A DNA stretch of 64,000 nt from Paenibacillus agricola (GCF_011440305.1 NZ_JAAOIW010000001.1:496001-560000), one strand, 5' to 3'; shown: positions 8,904-18,351, counted from the first letter of the stretch. Program-made: numbers and translations. Notes: generated by a model from the letters alone, not told the origin.

Positions 8904-9395
8904 TTATTGAATGCTTAATCGATACGTATCCATCCAAACTCCATCTTTAAATGCATAATAATCATAATAATAACGGTCAGGATTGGATGCCTCCGCATCG
9001 ATTTTGTAGAAAACCTCCCACACCAAGTTGCCATTCCACACACCAGGAACAATTCGTTTAAGATTCGCTGCGGGCTGGCGCGTTAGTACGATGGCTTTAA
9101 TCGCCTCAGATGTCATTCCATCAGCAGCCATTTGTGAAAAGATCTGGTTTCCACCTACCCAAACAATTAATTTCTGGCCGATTTTATCCTCACCATGAAT
9201 AATCGTATACGTCTGCTCGCCTACAAACTTTTCTACCTTGGAGGCTTTTGTTAAAATCGTTTTTTCGTATGCGGTTTGTACATCAGCACGTTGAAGTGCC
9301 CATTCCTTCTCTTGAACGGAATTGTAAAATTGAATGCACAGAAATAATAACAATGCTGCAGCAACGCACGCTGCTGCTGTTATTCTTATCTTCAT
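8904..9395 (-). CDS. YpmB-like protein (DUF5590)
   Basis: 163 residues with an N-terminal membrane anchor (about 5-24). The remainder resembles B. subtilis YpmB: KVEKFVGEQTYTIIHGEDKIGQ aligns with the YpmB stretch around VETFVGKEKYYVVKG, and VWVGG and VWEVFY align with later strands. The family has a PepSY-like fold and no assigned function. It overlaps the 3' end of the mtaD-like gene by four bases (ATGA). In B. subtilis ypmB lies near aspB, asnS and dnaD downstream of dinG; here dinG is about 4 kb away with the phosphate genes between, so the order is only loosely kept. Confidence 0.85.
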   Translation of the reverse strand: MKIRITAAACVAAALLLFLCIQFYNSVQEKEWALQRADVQTAYEKTILTKASKVEKFVGEQTYTIIHGEDKIGQKLIVWVGGNQIFSQMAADGMTSEAIKAIVLTRQPAANLKRIVPGVWNGNLVWEVFYKIDAEASNPDRYYYDYYAFKDGVWMDTYRLSIQ

Positions 9396-10705
9396 TGTAC
9401 AGTGGCTCCGGTTAAGCGCTCAAAGCAGCTTTGTGCCTCAAACAATATTTTTTCCTCATCTAATGTAAGGCAGCTTCCGTCTTTAACAATTCTGCGGCCA
9501 TCAATCCAGACATCGGTAACATCCTTAGCTGAAGCCGAATAAATGACATGTGAAATAAAATTCGTTTTCGGGAAAAAATGCGGCTGGTCAACGTCCAAAG
9601 CGATAAAATCAGCCTTCATGCCTGCTTGCAAAGCACCTACATCATCTAACCAAATCGATTTCGCTCCGTCCAAAGTACCCATCCGAATTGCAGCTTCAGC
9701 TGGAATCGCTGTTGGGTCGCCGCTTACACCCTTATGGATCAGCGCTGCAAGCCGCATCTCCTCAAACATATCCAGATTATTGTTACTGGCCGGACCATCA
9801 GTTCCCAAGGAAACCTTAATGCCTTTACGAAGCAGCTCAGGTACCCTGGCAATACCACTTGCCAATTTCAGGTTGCTTCCCGGGTTATGGGAAACACGCA
9901 CATCATATTGCGCCAATATATCAATTTCTTCATCGGTTAGATGAACTGCATGGGCAACAATGGCAGGGCGAGAGAATAATCCCAGCTTAGCCAGGTGGGC
10001 AACCGGCCTTGCTCCATATTGCTCTGTATTTTCCTGGACTTCACGAGCCGTTTCCGACATGTGAGTATGAATAGGCAAACCCAACTCATGGGCTACTTCT
10101 ACAATCCGCTCGATATAATCAGGAGGGCAAGTGTAAGGGGCATGGGGAGACATCATCGTGGTAATGCGACCACCCGCTTTGCCATGCCAATCCAGTGCGA
10201 ACTGTCTAGCTTCAACAAGCTTGGAGGTTTGCACCTCAGGTGGGCATAAGCCGATAACACCGCGAGTCAAGCAGGCACGCATACCACTTTGTTCGACCGC
10301 CAATGCTACTTCATTCATATGGTCATACATATCCACAAAAGTCGTTGTACCGCCCTTTAGCATTTCCAGAATGGATAACAAGGTTCCTGAACGTACATCA
10401 TGGGCAGTAAATTGGCCTTCCATTGGCCACATTTTTTCCTGGAGCCAAACCTGCAACGCCAAATCGTCACCGTAGCCGCGTAGCAGCGACATCGCCGCAT
10501 GATTATGGGTATTAACTAGCCCTGGCATAAAAAGCTTGTTGGTGCCGTCAATTTTTTCATCAAATAGCTCCAGCGGCTCGGGAAGTTGCTCTCCTATATA
10601 TGTAATCAAATTATTTTCGATTGTCATGCATCCGCGAATTATTGGATTGTGTTCGTTTAATGTAAGAAATACACCGTTTGTTATTATTGTTTTTGTCATA
10701 TTCAC
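9392..10705 (-). CDS. mtaD: 5-methylthioadenosine/S-adenosylhomocysteine deaminase-like amidohydrolase
   Basis: A zinc amidohydrolase of the MtaD/TrzA group (437 residues) that deaminates adenosine-type nucleosides. Motifs: the metal-binding pair in NTHNHAAM near residue 65, His in HTHMSE near 215, and the Asp ligand in SLGTDGPASNNN near 300. The start is a GTG at 10705 with AAAGGA upstream; an ATG six bases later (10699) is equally possible. Substrate choice within this group cannot be read from sequence. S-adenosylhomocysteine, methylthioadenosine and 6-amino-6-deoxyfutalosine are all used by relatives. The last is of interest because the window also carries UbiX/UbiA-type menaquinone genes. 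Confidence 0.88.
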   Translation of the reverse strand: MNMTKTIITNGVFLTLNEHNPIIRGCMTIENNLITYIGEQLPEPLELFDEKIDGTNKLFMPGLVNTHNHAAMSLLRGYGDDLALQVWLQEKMWPMEGQFTAHDVRSGTLLSILEMLKGGTTTFVDMYDHMNEVALAVEQSGMRACLTRGVIGLCPPEVQTSKLVEARQFALDWHGKAGGRITTMMSPHAPYTCPPDYIERIVEVAHELGLPIHTHMSETAREVQENTEQYGARPVAHLAKLGLFSRPAIVAHAVHLTDEEIDILAQYDVRVSHNPGSNLKLASGIARVPELLRKGIKVSLGTDGPASNNNLDMFEEMRLAALIHKGVSGDPTAIPAEAAIRMGTLDGAKSIWLDDVGALQAGMKADFIALDVDQPHFFPKTNFISHVIYSASAKDVTDVWIDGRRIVKDGSCLTLDEEKILFEAQSCFERLTGATVQ

Positions 10706-10976
10706 CCTAATCCTTTCAAAATATAAGCTTCATATTTTACTGTACAACTTCATAGTTTTAAAATCAAGTATGGCCGCCGTTTAGATCAATTCGAAGCTTT
10801 TTTGCATATAGTTTGATGAACGTACATAGGATTGGGCAAACTATCATTGCATTAAGAACCGACTATATGGTATTTTTAATTTTGTGTAAATTTTTTTATT
10901 ATATTGTCGTATTTTGCCGCTTTAATTAACTATATTTATTAATTTATTGTAAATATACATCCAAGGAGGTTGTTTC

Positions 10977-11597
10977 ATGCTTTTCACTAAAAAAAATGAC
11001 GCTGATTTCTTGCTGCTTTTGGTCAAGTCATCCGAAAACACATTAGAGGCTGCACAAATGTTTCGCAATGCTGTTATGGGTGACCAACCACCGGCTTCCT
11101 TTTGCCCCCAGCTCAAAGATTTGGAGCATAAGGGAGACCAAATTACGCATCAAATTTTCAAAGGGCTTAATAAAGTATTTATTACACCGCTTGACCGGGA
11201 AGACATTATGGTGCTTGCCTCCAAGCTTGATGATGTTATTGATGGGATTGAGGCTTCGATCGCTCGCTTCGATTACTTAAATATCACCATTAGCGACAAT
11301 TATATGAAAGATTTTTCTGCAGTAATCGTAGCTAGCTGCCAGCACATCCTTGATGCCTTCAAACTGCTTGCCAAGAAAAAGTATATGCAGATCAGTGAGC
11401 ATACCGTGCAGATTAACTCCCTTGAGAATGAAGCAGACCGCTTAATGCGCGAGGGTATCCGTGCCATCTTCTTAAATCCCAAGGATCCGTACCATGATTT
11501 TAAATTAAAAGAAGTTTACGAGCGTCTAGAGCAAACAACAGATGCCTGTGAAGATGTAGCCAATATATTGGATAGCGTGATCATGCGATATTCATAA
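10977..11597 (+). CDS. DUF47/PhoU-like accessory protein of the phosphate transporter
   Basis: A helical cytoplasmic protein of 206 residues in the DUF47 (YkaA, PhoU-like) family, usually encoded with PiT transporters and thought to modulate them. Family features are LEHKGDQITHQIFKGLNK and the charged helix LDREDIMVLASKLDDVIDGIE, with a second half-repeat beginning near ENEADRLMREGIRAIF. The ATG is preceded by CAAGGAGG. It is 27 bp upstream of the transporter gene on the same strand, so the two form an operon that runs opposite to nearly everything else in the window. Confidence 0.93.
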   Translation: MLFTKKNDADFLLLLVKSSENTLEAAQMFRNAVMGDQPPASFCPQLKDLEHKGDQITHQIFKGLNKVFITPLDREDIMVLASKLDDVIDGIEASIARFDYLNITISDNYMKDFSAVIVASCQHILDAFKLLAKKKYMQISEHTVQINSLENEADRLMREGIRAIFLNPKDPYHDFKLKEVYERLEQTTDACEDVANILDSVIMRYS

Positions 11598-11624
11598 GCT
11601 GTGTGATATTTCTAGGAGGAAATT

Positions 11625-12623
11625 ATGTTAATTACATTATTTGTTATTGTTGGTTTGGCACTTATATTCGATTTCATTAACGGATTTCATGATACTGCCA
11701 ATGCCATAGCTACATCCATTTCAACCCGGGCACTTACCCCAAGAATTGCCATATTCTATGCAGCAACCCTCAATTTTGTTGGAGCTGTTATTTCCTCCGA
11801 GGTTGCCAAAACCGTCGGTGGTAAAGTAGCCAACCCGGCAACAATCCCACATGGTGTAGAAATTTTGATTGCTGCCTTGTTAACCGCCATTTTGTGGAAC
11901 TTGATTACTTGGTATTATGGCATTCCCTCTTCTTCCTCCCACACGCTTATTGGCGCATTGGCAGGCAGTGTTATTTCGGGAGCCGGCTTTTCGGCATTAA
12001 ACTGGGATGGTTTTAAAGAAATCGTCATTATTTTAGTGCTATCGCCTATTATTGCATTTGGCTCCGGTTTTATTATTATGTTTATCATTCGCTCAATCGT
12101 TCTTGCCAAGGCTAATCAGTCCCGCTCCAAAATGAACAATATGTTCCGCACCTTCCAAATATTTTCTGCAGGGCTGTTGTCCTTATCGCATGGAGGTAAT
12201 GATGCCCAAAAAGCAATGGGGATTATGGTATTTGCGCTAGTAACCACGGGCTACCAGACGACTTTGGATGTACCTATGTGGGTCAAATTGTCAGCGGCAA
12301 CAGCGATGGGACTGGGCACTTCTATAGGTGGTTATCGGATTATTAAAACAATGAGCAGCAAGCTGCTGAAGATTGAGCCCATCAACGGCTTTGCTTCAGA
12401 CCTTAACTCCTCCATTATTATCCAAGCCTCCACGGCGTTGGGAATGCCATTATCAACCACCCATGTAATATCCTCATCGATTATTGGGACGGGAACCGTT
12501 ATGAGATTTCATGATGTCAAATGGTCAACGGTATCGAAAATGGTCATGACTTGGATTATTACCATTCCAATTTCGATGGTTTTCTCTTTCTTTATTTATA
12601 AGGTAATTGTTTTTTTCATGTAA
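11625..12623 (+). CDS. PiT-family inorganic phosphate transporter
   Basis: A polytopic membrane symporter of 332 residues with about ten hydrophobic segments. The PiT signature appears twice, once in each inverted half: DFINGFHDTANAIAT at about 16-30 and LSHGGNDAQKAMG at about 188-200. GIPSSSSHTLIGAL and MPLSTTHVISSSIIGTG are the matching second motifs. These carry the substrate-binding Asn/Asp residues in the family. RBS AGGAGG lies seven bases before the ATG. Low-affinity phosphate uptake, coupled to protons or sodium, is the expected role. The preceding DUF47 gene supports the assignment. Confidence 0.95.
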   Translation: MLITLFVIVGLALIFDFINGFHDTANAIATSISTRALTPRIAIFYAATLNFVGAVISSEVAKTVGGKVANPATIPHGVEILIAALLTAILWNLITWYYGIPSSSSHTLIGALAGSVISGAGFSALNWDGFKEIVIILVLSPIIAFGSGFIIMFIIRSIVLAKANQSRSKMNNMFRTFQIFSAGLLSLSHGGNDAQKAMGIMVFALVTTGYQTTLDVPMWVKLSAATAMGLGTSIGGYRIIKTMSSKLLKIEPINGFASDLNSSIIIQASTALGMPLSTTHVISSSIIGTGTVMRFHDVKWSTVSKMVMTWIITIPISMVFSFFIYKVIVFFM

Positions 12624-12652
12624 CCATTGGAGCCTCAGGGCTTACATAAACC

Positions 12653-12690
12653 AAAAAACCGACCAGGATCAGCATCCCGGCCGGTTTTTT
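12653..12690. terminator. Shared terminator between the convergent pit and rex transcripts
   Basis: An 11-bp stem (CCGACCAGGAT against ATCCCGGCCGG) has a CAGC loop and A/T runs on both sides. The two A-C mismatches on the plus strand become G-U wobbles on the minus strand, so it should work better for the rex side while still serving pit. Confidence 0.8.
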
Positions 12691-12692
12691 CG

Positions 12693-13334
12693 TTATTCGA
12701 TAATGTCCTTGGTTTCATCTAAGTAATAAGCCAGGCTTTGCAGCTCTGCAGTAAAGTCAGCATGATGGACACGGATTTCATGGGGAACTTTTATAATGAT
12801 CGGAGCAAAATTAAGAATCGCCTCAACACCGCCGCTGACAAATTGATTGGCCACATTTTGCGCTTCAAACGCAGGCACTGTAATAATACCAATCCGTACT
12901 TGCAGGTTTTTGATCGTATTCGTCAGCTCACCCATCGGCTTTACTTTAAGGTTGTTGATCGACTCCCCGATTTTGGAGTCATGGGCGTCGAATACAGCCA
13001 CGATTTTCATATTGTCCTTTAAATAAGCATTATAATTGCATAATGCGCGTCCCAAATTGCCCGCTCCGACTAAAGCCACTGGAATGACTTTGTCAATTTT
13101 AAGGATATGCCTAATTTTTTCAATCAAATAATCAACATCGTAGCCAATCCCTTTTTTTCCAAACTCTCCGAAATAGGCAAGATCCTTACGGATTTGGGCT
13201 GGATTAAGATCCAGCTTTTGTCCCAAATCCTGAGATGACACTGTATTTACATTTTTTTTGCTTAGCTCATTCAGATAGCGAAGATATATGGGCAGCCTAC
13301 GAACGACAGCTTCCGAGATTTTGACTGTTTTCAT
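12693..13334 (-). CDS. rex: Redox-sensing transcriptional repressor Rex
   Basis: A homodimeric repressor that leaves DNA when the NADH/NAD+ ratio rises. It controls fermentation and respiratory genes. A winged-helix domain is visible at about 1-80 (ISEAVVRRLPIYLRYL, then SSQDLGQKLDLNPAQIRKDLAYFGEFGKKG in two parts), followed by a Rossmann fold with VGAGNLGRAL near 92. I start it at ATG 13334-13332, which has GGGGGAGAG upstream and overlaps the dinG stop as ATGA; a start seven codons earlier would lie inside dinG. Length 213 is normal. Translational coupling of rex to dinG is unusual and places rex at the end of the pan-dinG transcript. Confidence 0.96.
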   Translation of the reverse strand: MKTVKISEAVVRRLPIYLRYLNELSKKNVNTVSSQDLGQKLDLNPAQIRKDLAYFGEFGKKGIGYDVDYLIEKIRHILKIDKVIPVALVGAGNLGRALCNYNAYLKDNMKIVAVFDAHDSKIGESINNLKVKPMGELTNTIKNLQVRIGIITVPAFEAQNVANQFVSGGVEAILNFAPIIIKVPHEIRVHHADFTAELQSLAYYLDETKDIIE

Positions 13335-16180
13335 ATTTCGCTCTCCCCCATCCATTGCTTAATTCTGCCCACCAATTGGGTGGTTGGCATATGCTCGATC
13401 TTGGGTCCGGGCAGCGAGTACAAAAAATATTTGCCGTAGCTCGTATCAATAACGCGGGTATCATAAATAATGACAATCCCCTTGTCCTTAGTCGTCCGGA
13501 CTAGACGGCCGAATCCCTGCTTGAATCTGATCACGGCCTGGGGCACCGATAATTTCATAAAAGGGTTCAGGTTTAGCTTCTTTAAATTTTCCATCTTAGC
13601 CTCGACCAATGGATGGTTTGGGGGCTGAAAAGGCAGACGAACGATGGCCAAGCAAGTTAAGGCATCACCGGGGATATCTACCCCTTCCCAGAAGCTACTG
13701 GTTCCCAATAGAACGCTAGCGGAGTTATTCTGGAACAAGCGGGTTAACTTGCTGCGATTGCTGCTATCCACCCCTTGGCCTAAAACGCCAATTCCGAAGG
13801 GACTTAGCTTCTCTTTTAAAGCAGCATGGGTTAGCTTCAGCATACGGTTGGATGTAAAGAGCACCAGCATTCGGCCCATCGTTTCTACAGCAACCTCAGC
13901 CAGCGATTGCGCCAGCTCCGCAAGAAAATGCTTTTCGCCCGAATTCCCACGGATGCTTGGGAAATCTCTTGGGATTGCAACCAAGGCCTGCTGCCGGTAA
14001 TTAAAAGGCGATTGCAACTGTACAGTCTTCACCTTCGTATCAGGTGCGGTGGTATCCAAGCCTAATTGCTCGCAAGTATAATCAAAGGATTTGCCAACCG
14101 ACAGTGTAGCTGAGGTCATGATCACACTGGCCTTTGCCTCAAAAAAATGCTCCTGAAGCATAGGGCTCACGTCAAGGGGTACACTAATTAACTGAAGCGA
14201 CTTGCTTTTATTGCTTCCCGCTTCAAGCCAATATACATAATTGGGATCCGCCAATGCCATAAAAAAGTGAAGATTATCACGTTGCCTATACAATTCTTTG
14301 ACGCTTCCGCTTATATCTGTGACTAGACCAGCTACATCCAATACTTCCTGCTGGTCTTTGACCTCGCTAAGCAAACGGTCTAATTTCTTTAAGATTTCAG
14401 AGGATTTTAAATACATATTTTCCTCTAAGACTAACAGCTTATCCCACTGACCGGGCTTGTTTTCACTCTTCAGGCGGTAAACAAGCTGGCCGGATTCCGA
14501 CTGGGTCGGATCGGAACGGGAGGCAACAAGCTGATAGAGCAGGTCGGTCAGCTCATCCCATTCTTCTTTAAGATGGAGCAGGCCTGGCAACAGGGTATCA
14601 ATAGCCTTGCTCCATGCAAGCCCCTTGTCGTTATCAGCCTTGCTTAGCCTTAGGCTTAGCGTCGGCAGTTGTCCAGTTCGGCTATCCTTGTACAGCCACC
14701 ACAAGGCGCCTACAAAGGCGCCATACGCGACTTCAATCCCTAAGTGCTTGCTGGCCACTTCCTCGAAATGATGGGCTTCATCGATTACAAGATGCTTATA
14801 GCTTGGAAGCAAGCGGCTTTCCGCCTTCGTGTCGGTAAATAGCATGGAATGGTTCGTAATTACAAGGTCTGCTGTGCTCGCATTATTGCGCGCACGGTGG
14901 TAGAAGCATTTCTTAAACCAAGGGCAAGCTCGATTCAAGCACGAATCCGTATCACTTGCAACGGTATGCCAGAATTGGCTGCCTTTGCCGCTAAAATGCA
15001 GCTCCTCATCATCTCCATGCTCAGTTTCACTTAACCAAACGAGCATTTGCCCGGCAGTTAAGCGATCCTCTTTACCATATTCGAAATCCTGCTGCCCCAT
15101 TTTATGCTCGAATTTTCGCAAGCATAAATAATGGCTTCTGCCCTTGAACACCGCTGCGCGAAATCCAATCGGGAATAAATCCATTAACAGCGGGATATCT
15201 CGTTCACGAATTTGCTCCTGCAAATTAATCGTATGGGTGCTAACCAGCATTTTTTTATCATGCTTCAACCCGTAATATAAGGCTGGGATTAAATAACCAA
15301 GCGATTTCCCTGTACCTGTGCCTGCCTCGATCATTAAGTGGCGCTCCTGCTCAAACGCTGTTTCCACCTCTGCAAGCATAGTCTCTTGGGCTTCGCGATC
15401 CTCATAGTCCTTAAAGCGTTCTTTTAAGGCCAGCTTCAGCTGTGCGTAGAAGGAAGCGAAATCATCGGGCATGGCCAATACATCCTTGTCCTCACGCGGC
15501 GGGTCTTCTTCACCCCAATCCTTAACTGCGAGAGAGAATTGCCTATAGTTCTGCCCAGTTTGCACATCTTCACCCGGAAACATTTCCTTAAATGTAATCA
15601 TTTCACGGACAAACCAACCAAAGTCGGTCGTCACCTCGTCAAACACCATAGATAACCGCTGTAAGGTGAGCAAGGATAATTGCTGAAAACGCATTAAGCA
15701 GCGTATCCATATAAGAGCCGTGACTTCAGCGTCACTGTCTGCTTGGTGTGGCCGCTCATGCTCAATCCCAAAAGCCTGGCAAACCAGGCTTAATTGAAAG
15801 CTGGATAAGGAAGGAAACAACACACGCAATGCTTCAATTGTATCAAGCACCTTGCCATCAAATGAGAAATAGCCATGCTCATCAAGAGCACGCTGCAAAA
15901 AAGCTAAATCAAAGGCGATCTGATGTCCGACTAATACACAATCCTGCAAAAGCGGTACCATATGCGCCATAACCGTTTCCAGCTCCGGAGCATCGCTAAC
16001 CATATCGTCATCTATGCCAGTTAAAGATATTATAGAAGAAGGTATACTAATCCCTGGATTTACCAGAGAAGTATACCTGTCCGTGATTGTATCATCAACT
16101 ATTATGACGAGGCCAACTTGAATTATGCGGTCCGTTGTCTGGCTTCCGGTCGTCTCAAAGTCCAAAACCGCGAATTTCAT
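13331..16180 (-). CDS. dinG: DinG-type helicase with N-terminal 3'-5' exonuclease domain
   Basis: An XPD-like superfamily 2 helicase fused to a DEDDh exonuclease, as in Firmicute DinG. The exonuclease starts with FAVLDFETTG. Helicase motifs: Walker A EAGTGTGKSLGYLIPA near 285, DEAH in VIDEAHHFEE near 460, and motif VI QGFGRLVRT near 905. Between them are four cysteines in the iron-sulfur position: one in YLCLRKFE, then C-x4-C-x5-C in SCLNRACPWFKKC. This is the same spacing as the E. coli DinG cluster and differs from the cluster-less Staphylococcus enzyme. I start it at ATG 16180; AAGGAG lies 14 bases upstream, a long gap, and a TTG 48 bases earlier has no RBS. Confidence 0.93.
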   Translation of the reverse strand: MKFAVLDFETTGSQTTDRIIQVGLVIIVDDTITDRYTSLVNPGISIPSSIISLTGIDDDMVSDAPELETVMAHMVPLLQDCVLVGHQIAFDLAFLQRALDEHGYFSFDGKVLDTIEALRVLFPSLSSFQLSLVCQAFGIEHERPHQADSDAEVTALIWIRCLMRFQQLSLLTLQRLSMVFDEVTTDFGWFVREMITFKEMFPGEDVQTGQNYRQFSLAVKDWGEEDPPREDKDVLAMPDDFASFYAQLKLALKERFKDYEDREAQETMLAEVETAFEQERHLMIEAGTGTGKSLGYLIPALYYGLKHDKKMLVSTHTINLQEQIRERDIPLLMDLFPIGFRAAVFKGRSHYLCLRKFEHKMGQQDFEYGKEDRLTAGQMLVWLSETEHGDDEELHFSGKGSQFWHTVASDTDSCLNRACPWFKKCFYHRARNNASTADLVITNHSMLFTDTKAESRLLPSYKHLVIDEAHHFEEVASKHLGIEVAYGAFVGALWWLYKDSRTGQLPTLSLRLSKADNDKGLAWSKAIDTLLPGLLHLKEEWDELTDLLYQLVASRSDPTQSESGQLVYRLKSENKPGQWDKLLVLEENMYLKSSEILKKLDRLLSEVKDQQEVLDVAGLVTDISGSVKELYRQRDNLHFFMALADPNYVYWLEAGSNKSKSLQLISVPLDVSPMLQEHFFEAKASVIMTSATLSVGKSFDYTCEQLGLDTTAPDTKVKTVQLQSPFNYRQQALVAIPRDFPSIRGNSGEKHFLAELAQSLAEVAVETMGRMLVLFTSNRMLKLTHAALKEKLSPFGIGVLGQGVDSSNRSKLTRLFQNNSASVLLGTSSFWEGVDIPGDALTCLAIVRLPFQPPNHPLVEAKMENLKKLNLNPFMKLSVPQAVIRFKQGFGRLVRTTKDKGIVIIYDTRVIDTSYGKYFLYSLPGPKIEHMPTTQLVGRIKQWMGESEI

Positions 16181-16282
16181 TACTTTTCTGCTAACTCCTT
16201 CAGTCTTATTTTCCTTTAAGCATACCAATACTTATCAGAAAAGGGAATAGCAAACTTCCTAGTGCTCCATTCCCCAAGACCC

Positions 16283-16912
16283 TTATTTTCTAGACGTTGG
16301 AAAGAACTCAAGCTTGCCTTTTTTCTCTTGGCATATACCCATTTCCACTAAAAGCTCTGTACAGCAGGGATCTGCTTGAAAAGCCTGATTGAACAAACGG
16401 AAAGCTTTTTCAGCATTGGCACCCTGCATTTGAATGCAACCCATCGCTGTACAAGCAATAGCTTTAATATGGCGGTTTTCCGTGATTTGGGATAAAAAAT
16501 AAAAATGGCTATAGCCTTCGGATACCTCGCCTTTTTGCAGAAAGCACATCGCCAAATATAAACGCGCCAATGTAAAATCTGGCTGTACATGGACAATGTC
16601 CGTAAATTCATGAATGGCTTCACTATACATAAGCAGCTTGTAGTACCCTTGCCCCCTAATAAAGCCTTCGGAACGGTGATGATCCAGTTCTGGATCGATC
16701 TTCGGGCTGGCTGGTGGAGCTGCTGAAAGTCCATAGAAGGCAGATAGCTTTTCTTCAAAAAGCAGCCATTCTTCAATAAGCGTATCGCTCATGGATTTGA
16801 GTGTATTCAGCTTATGGTCAAGCTCGCGTTTCTGTACGCCTACAGCATCCGGGTATTGGCCGGCAACTTCATCAAGCATTTCGTTCATCGAGATAAACAG
16901 ATGTTTGAACAT
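16283..16912 (-). CDS. TPR-repeat protein
   Basis: A cytoplasmic helical protein of about 209 residues. The N-terminal half (about 1-70) is a charged helix reminiscent of a coiled coil. The C-terminal half has three tetratricopeptide-like helix pairs, for example GQGYYKLLMYSEAIHEFTDI, LYLAMCFLQKGEVSEGY and LFNQAFQADPCCTELLVEMG. TPRs mediate protein contacts; no partner can be named. The ATG at 16912 has AAGGTGG nine bases upstream, better than a start 12 codons earlier. It lies between panD and dinG in one direction with short gaps and is probably in the same transcript. Confidence 0.8.
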   Translation of the reverse strand: MFKHLFISMNEMLDEVAGQYPDAVGVQKRELDHKLNTLKSMSDTLIEEWLLFEEKLSAFYGLSAAPPASPKIDPELDHHRSEGFIRGQGYYKLLMYSEAIHEFTDIVHVQPDFTLARLYLAMCFLQKGEVSEGYSHFYFLSQITENRHIKAIACTAMGCIQMQGANAEKAFRLFNQAFQADPCCTELLVEMGICQEKKGKLEFFPTSRK

Positions 16913-16976
16913 GAGCGCATCCCACCTTAAGCTAGAGCATACCCTCATTTTCTGCTTGATTGCCGCTTTTCATTCG

Positions 16977-17360
16977 TTACATGACTGTGGAATGAATTTC
17001 TTCTTTAAGCACACTTACGATCTGATTATTGTCGCCCATAATTGCGATCTGCGGCCGATGTGTTCGAGCCTCTTCGTCAGTCATCATCACAAAGGATAAA
17101 ATAATAACGATATCCCCAATGTGGACTAGTCGTGCCGCGGCACCGTTTAAACAAATAACGCCTGATCCACGCGGCCCAGGGATAATATAAGTTTCAAAGC
17201 GTGCACCGTTATTATTATTAACGATTTGCACCTTCTCATTAGGCAGCATATCAATTAAATCCATTATATCCTCGTCAATTGTGATGCTGCCCACATAATT
17301 CAGATTAGCTTCTGTGACGGTAGCACGATGTATTTTAGATTTTAGCATAGTTCTGAACAT
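16977..17360 (-). CDS. panD: Aspartate 1-decarboxylase
   Basis: Makes beta-alanine from L-aspartate for pantothenate. It is translated as a proenzyme that self-cleaves between Gly24 and Ser25 (YVGSITID), which generates the pyruvoyl cofactor on the new N-terminus. Lys9, a catalytic residue in the family, is present in KSKIHRA, and the later [12 protein letters not shown] strand is conserved. Length 127 is standard. It has AGGAGGT-type RBS sequence before the ATG and follows panC by 67 bp of repeat-rich spacer. Confidence 0.97.
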   Translation of the reverse strand: MFRTMLKSKIHRATVTEANLNYVGSITIDEDIMDLIDMLPNEKVQIVNNNNGARFETYIIPGPRGSGVICLNGAAARLVHIGDIVIILSFVMMTDEEARTHRPQIAIMGDNNQIVSVLKEEIHSTVM

Positions 17361-17387
17361 ATAAGTAACCTCCTGTTAGTTGCTGCT

Positions 17388-17426
17388 TGTGTATCATCAT
17401 TGTGTATCATCATTGTGTATCAACAG
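17388..17426. repeat. 13-bp tandem repeat in the panC-panD spacer
   Basis: Three consecutive copies of TGTGTATCATCAT (the third ends in CAACAG) occupy 39 of the 67 bases between panC and panD. The first two copies are identical. Confidence 0.9.
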
Positions 17427-17427
17427 T

Positions 17428-18303
17428 TTATTTCGACAGCAAAATGATAGTATTATCAATCAGGCGTGTTTTGCCAAAGCGGGCTGCCAAAGCAATTACG
17501 ATCTCTCCAGATATGGATCTTTGCAATCGAGAAACGGGCTCCAATTCAGGATAAGTAACGATTTCAACATATTCAATCTCAGCTAAGGGCATTTGGGCGA
17601 TATGAGTGCGAATCATTTGCTTGAGCTCATCAGCCAGTAGCACGTCAGCGGCTTCGTTAATGCGCTGCTCTGCCAGCTTTAACGCTGAGGACAGAGCCAA
17701 TGCCTGCCGGCGCTCCTCTGGCTGCAAATATACATTACGTGAGCTCATGGCGAGTCCATCCTGTTCACGAACAATGGGGCAAGGTACGATCTGAAGCGGC
17801 ATGTTCAAATCATCGACCAATTGCTTTATGACCGCTACCTGCTGCACATCTTTTAACCCAAAAAACGCGGCATCCGGCTGGATGATTTGAAATAATTTGG
17901 TGACGATAACGGCGACTCCATCAAAATGCCCTGGACGCGACGCCCCACAAAGCTGCTCGGTAATAATGGATAAGCTAATCTTCGTTCTCACGGGCTTGGG
18001 ATACATTTCGACTGTTGACGGGCAAAATACAACATCTGTACCCTCCTCTTCCGCAAGCTCCAAGTCGCGCGCTTCATTACGCGGATACCGATCAAAATCC
18101 TCATTAGGTCCAAATTGTAACGGATTAACAAATATGCTCAGGACAACGAAATCACATTGCTTCCGCGCTTGCTGGAGCAAGCTCGCATGCCCTTGATGCA
18201 GGAAACCCATGGTCGGTACGAATCCGATGGTAAAGCCCGGCTGCTTCGCTCTCACGCCTTTTAGAACGGCTCTAAGCTCTTCTATGTGATGGATAACCTG
18301 CAT
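17428..18303 (-). CDS. panC: Pantothenate synthetase (pantoate-beta-alanine ligase)
   Basis: Condenses pantoate and beta-alanine with ATP. It is a nucleotidyltransferase of the HIGH family: VPTMGFLHQGHASLL near residues 31-45 holds the ATP-binding His pair, FVNPLQFGPNEDFDRYPR the substrate loop, and MSSRN the KMSKS-like loop. I start it at ATG 18303, with GGAGG nine bases upstream; an upstream in-frame TTG is inside the RBS. Length 291 fits the family. It sits 48 bp after panB. Confidence 0.97.
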   Translation of the reverse strand: MQVIHHIEELRAVLKGVRAKQPGFTIGFVPTMGFLHQGHASLLQQARKQCDFVVLSIFVNPLQFGPNEDFDRYPRNEARDLELAEEEGTDVVFCPSTVEMYPKPVRTKISLSIITEQLCGASRPGHFDGVAVIVTKLFQIIQPDAAFFGLKDVQQVAVIKQLVDDLNMPLQIVPCPIVREQDGLAMSSRNVYLQPEERRQALALSSALKLAEQRINEAADVLLADELKQMIRTHIAQMPLAEIEYVEIVTYPELEPVSRLQRSISGEIVIALAARFGKTRLIDNTIILLSK

Positions 18304-18351
18304 GTCTTTTTCCCTCCTCAACCTTAACTTTACTTATGTTTTAGCTATGAG

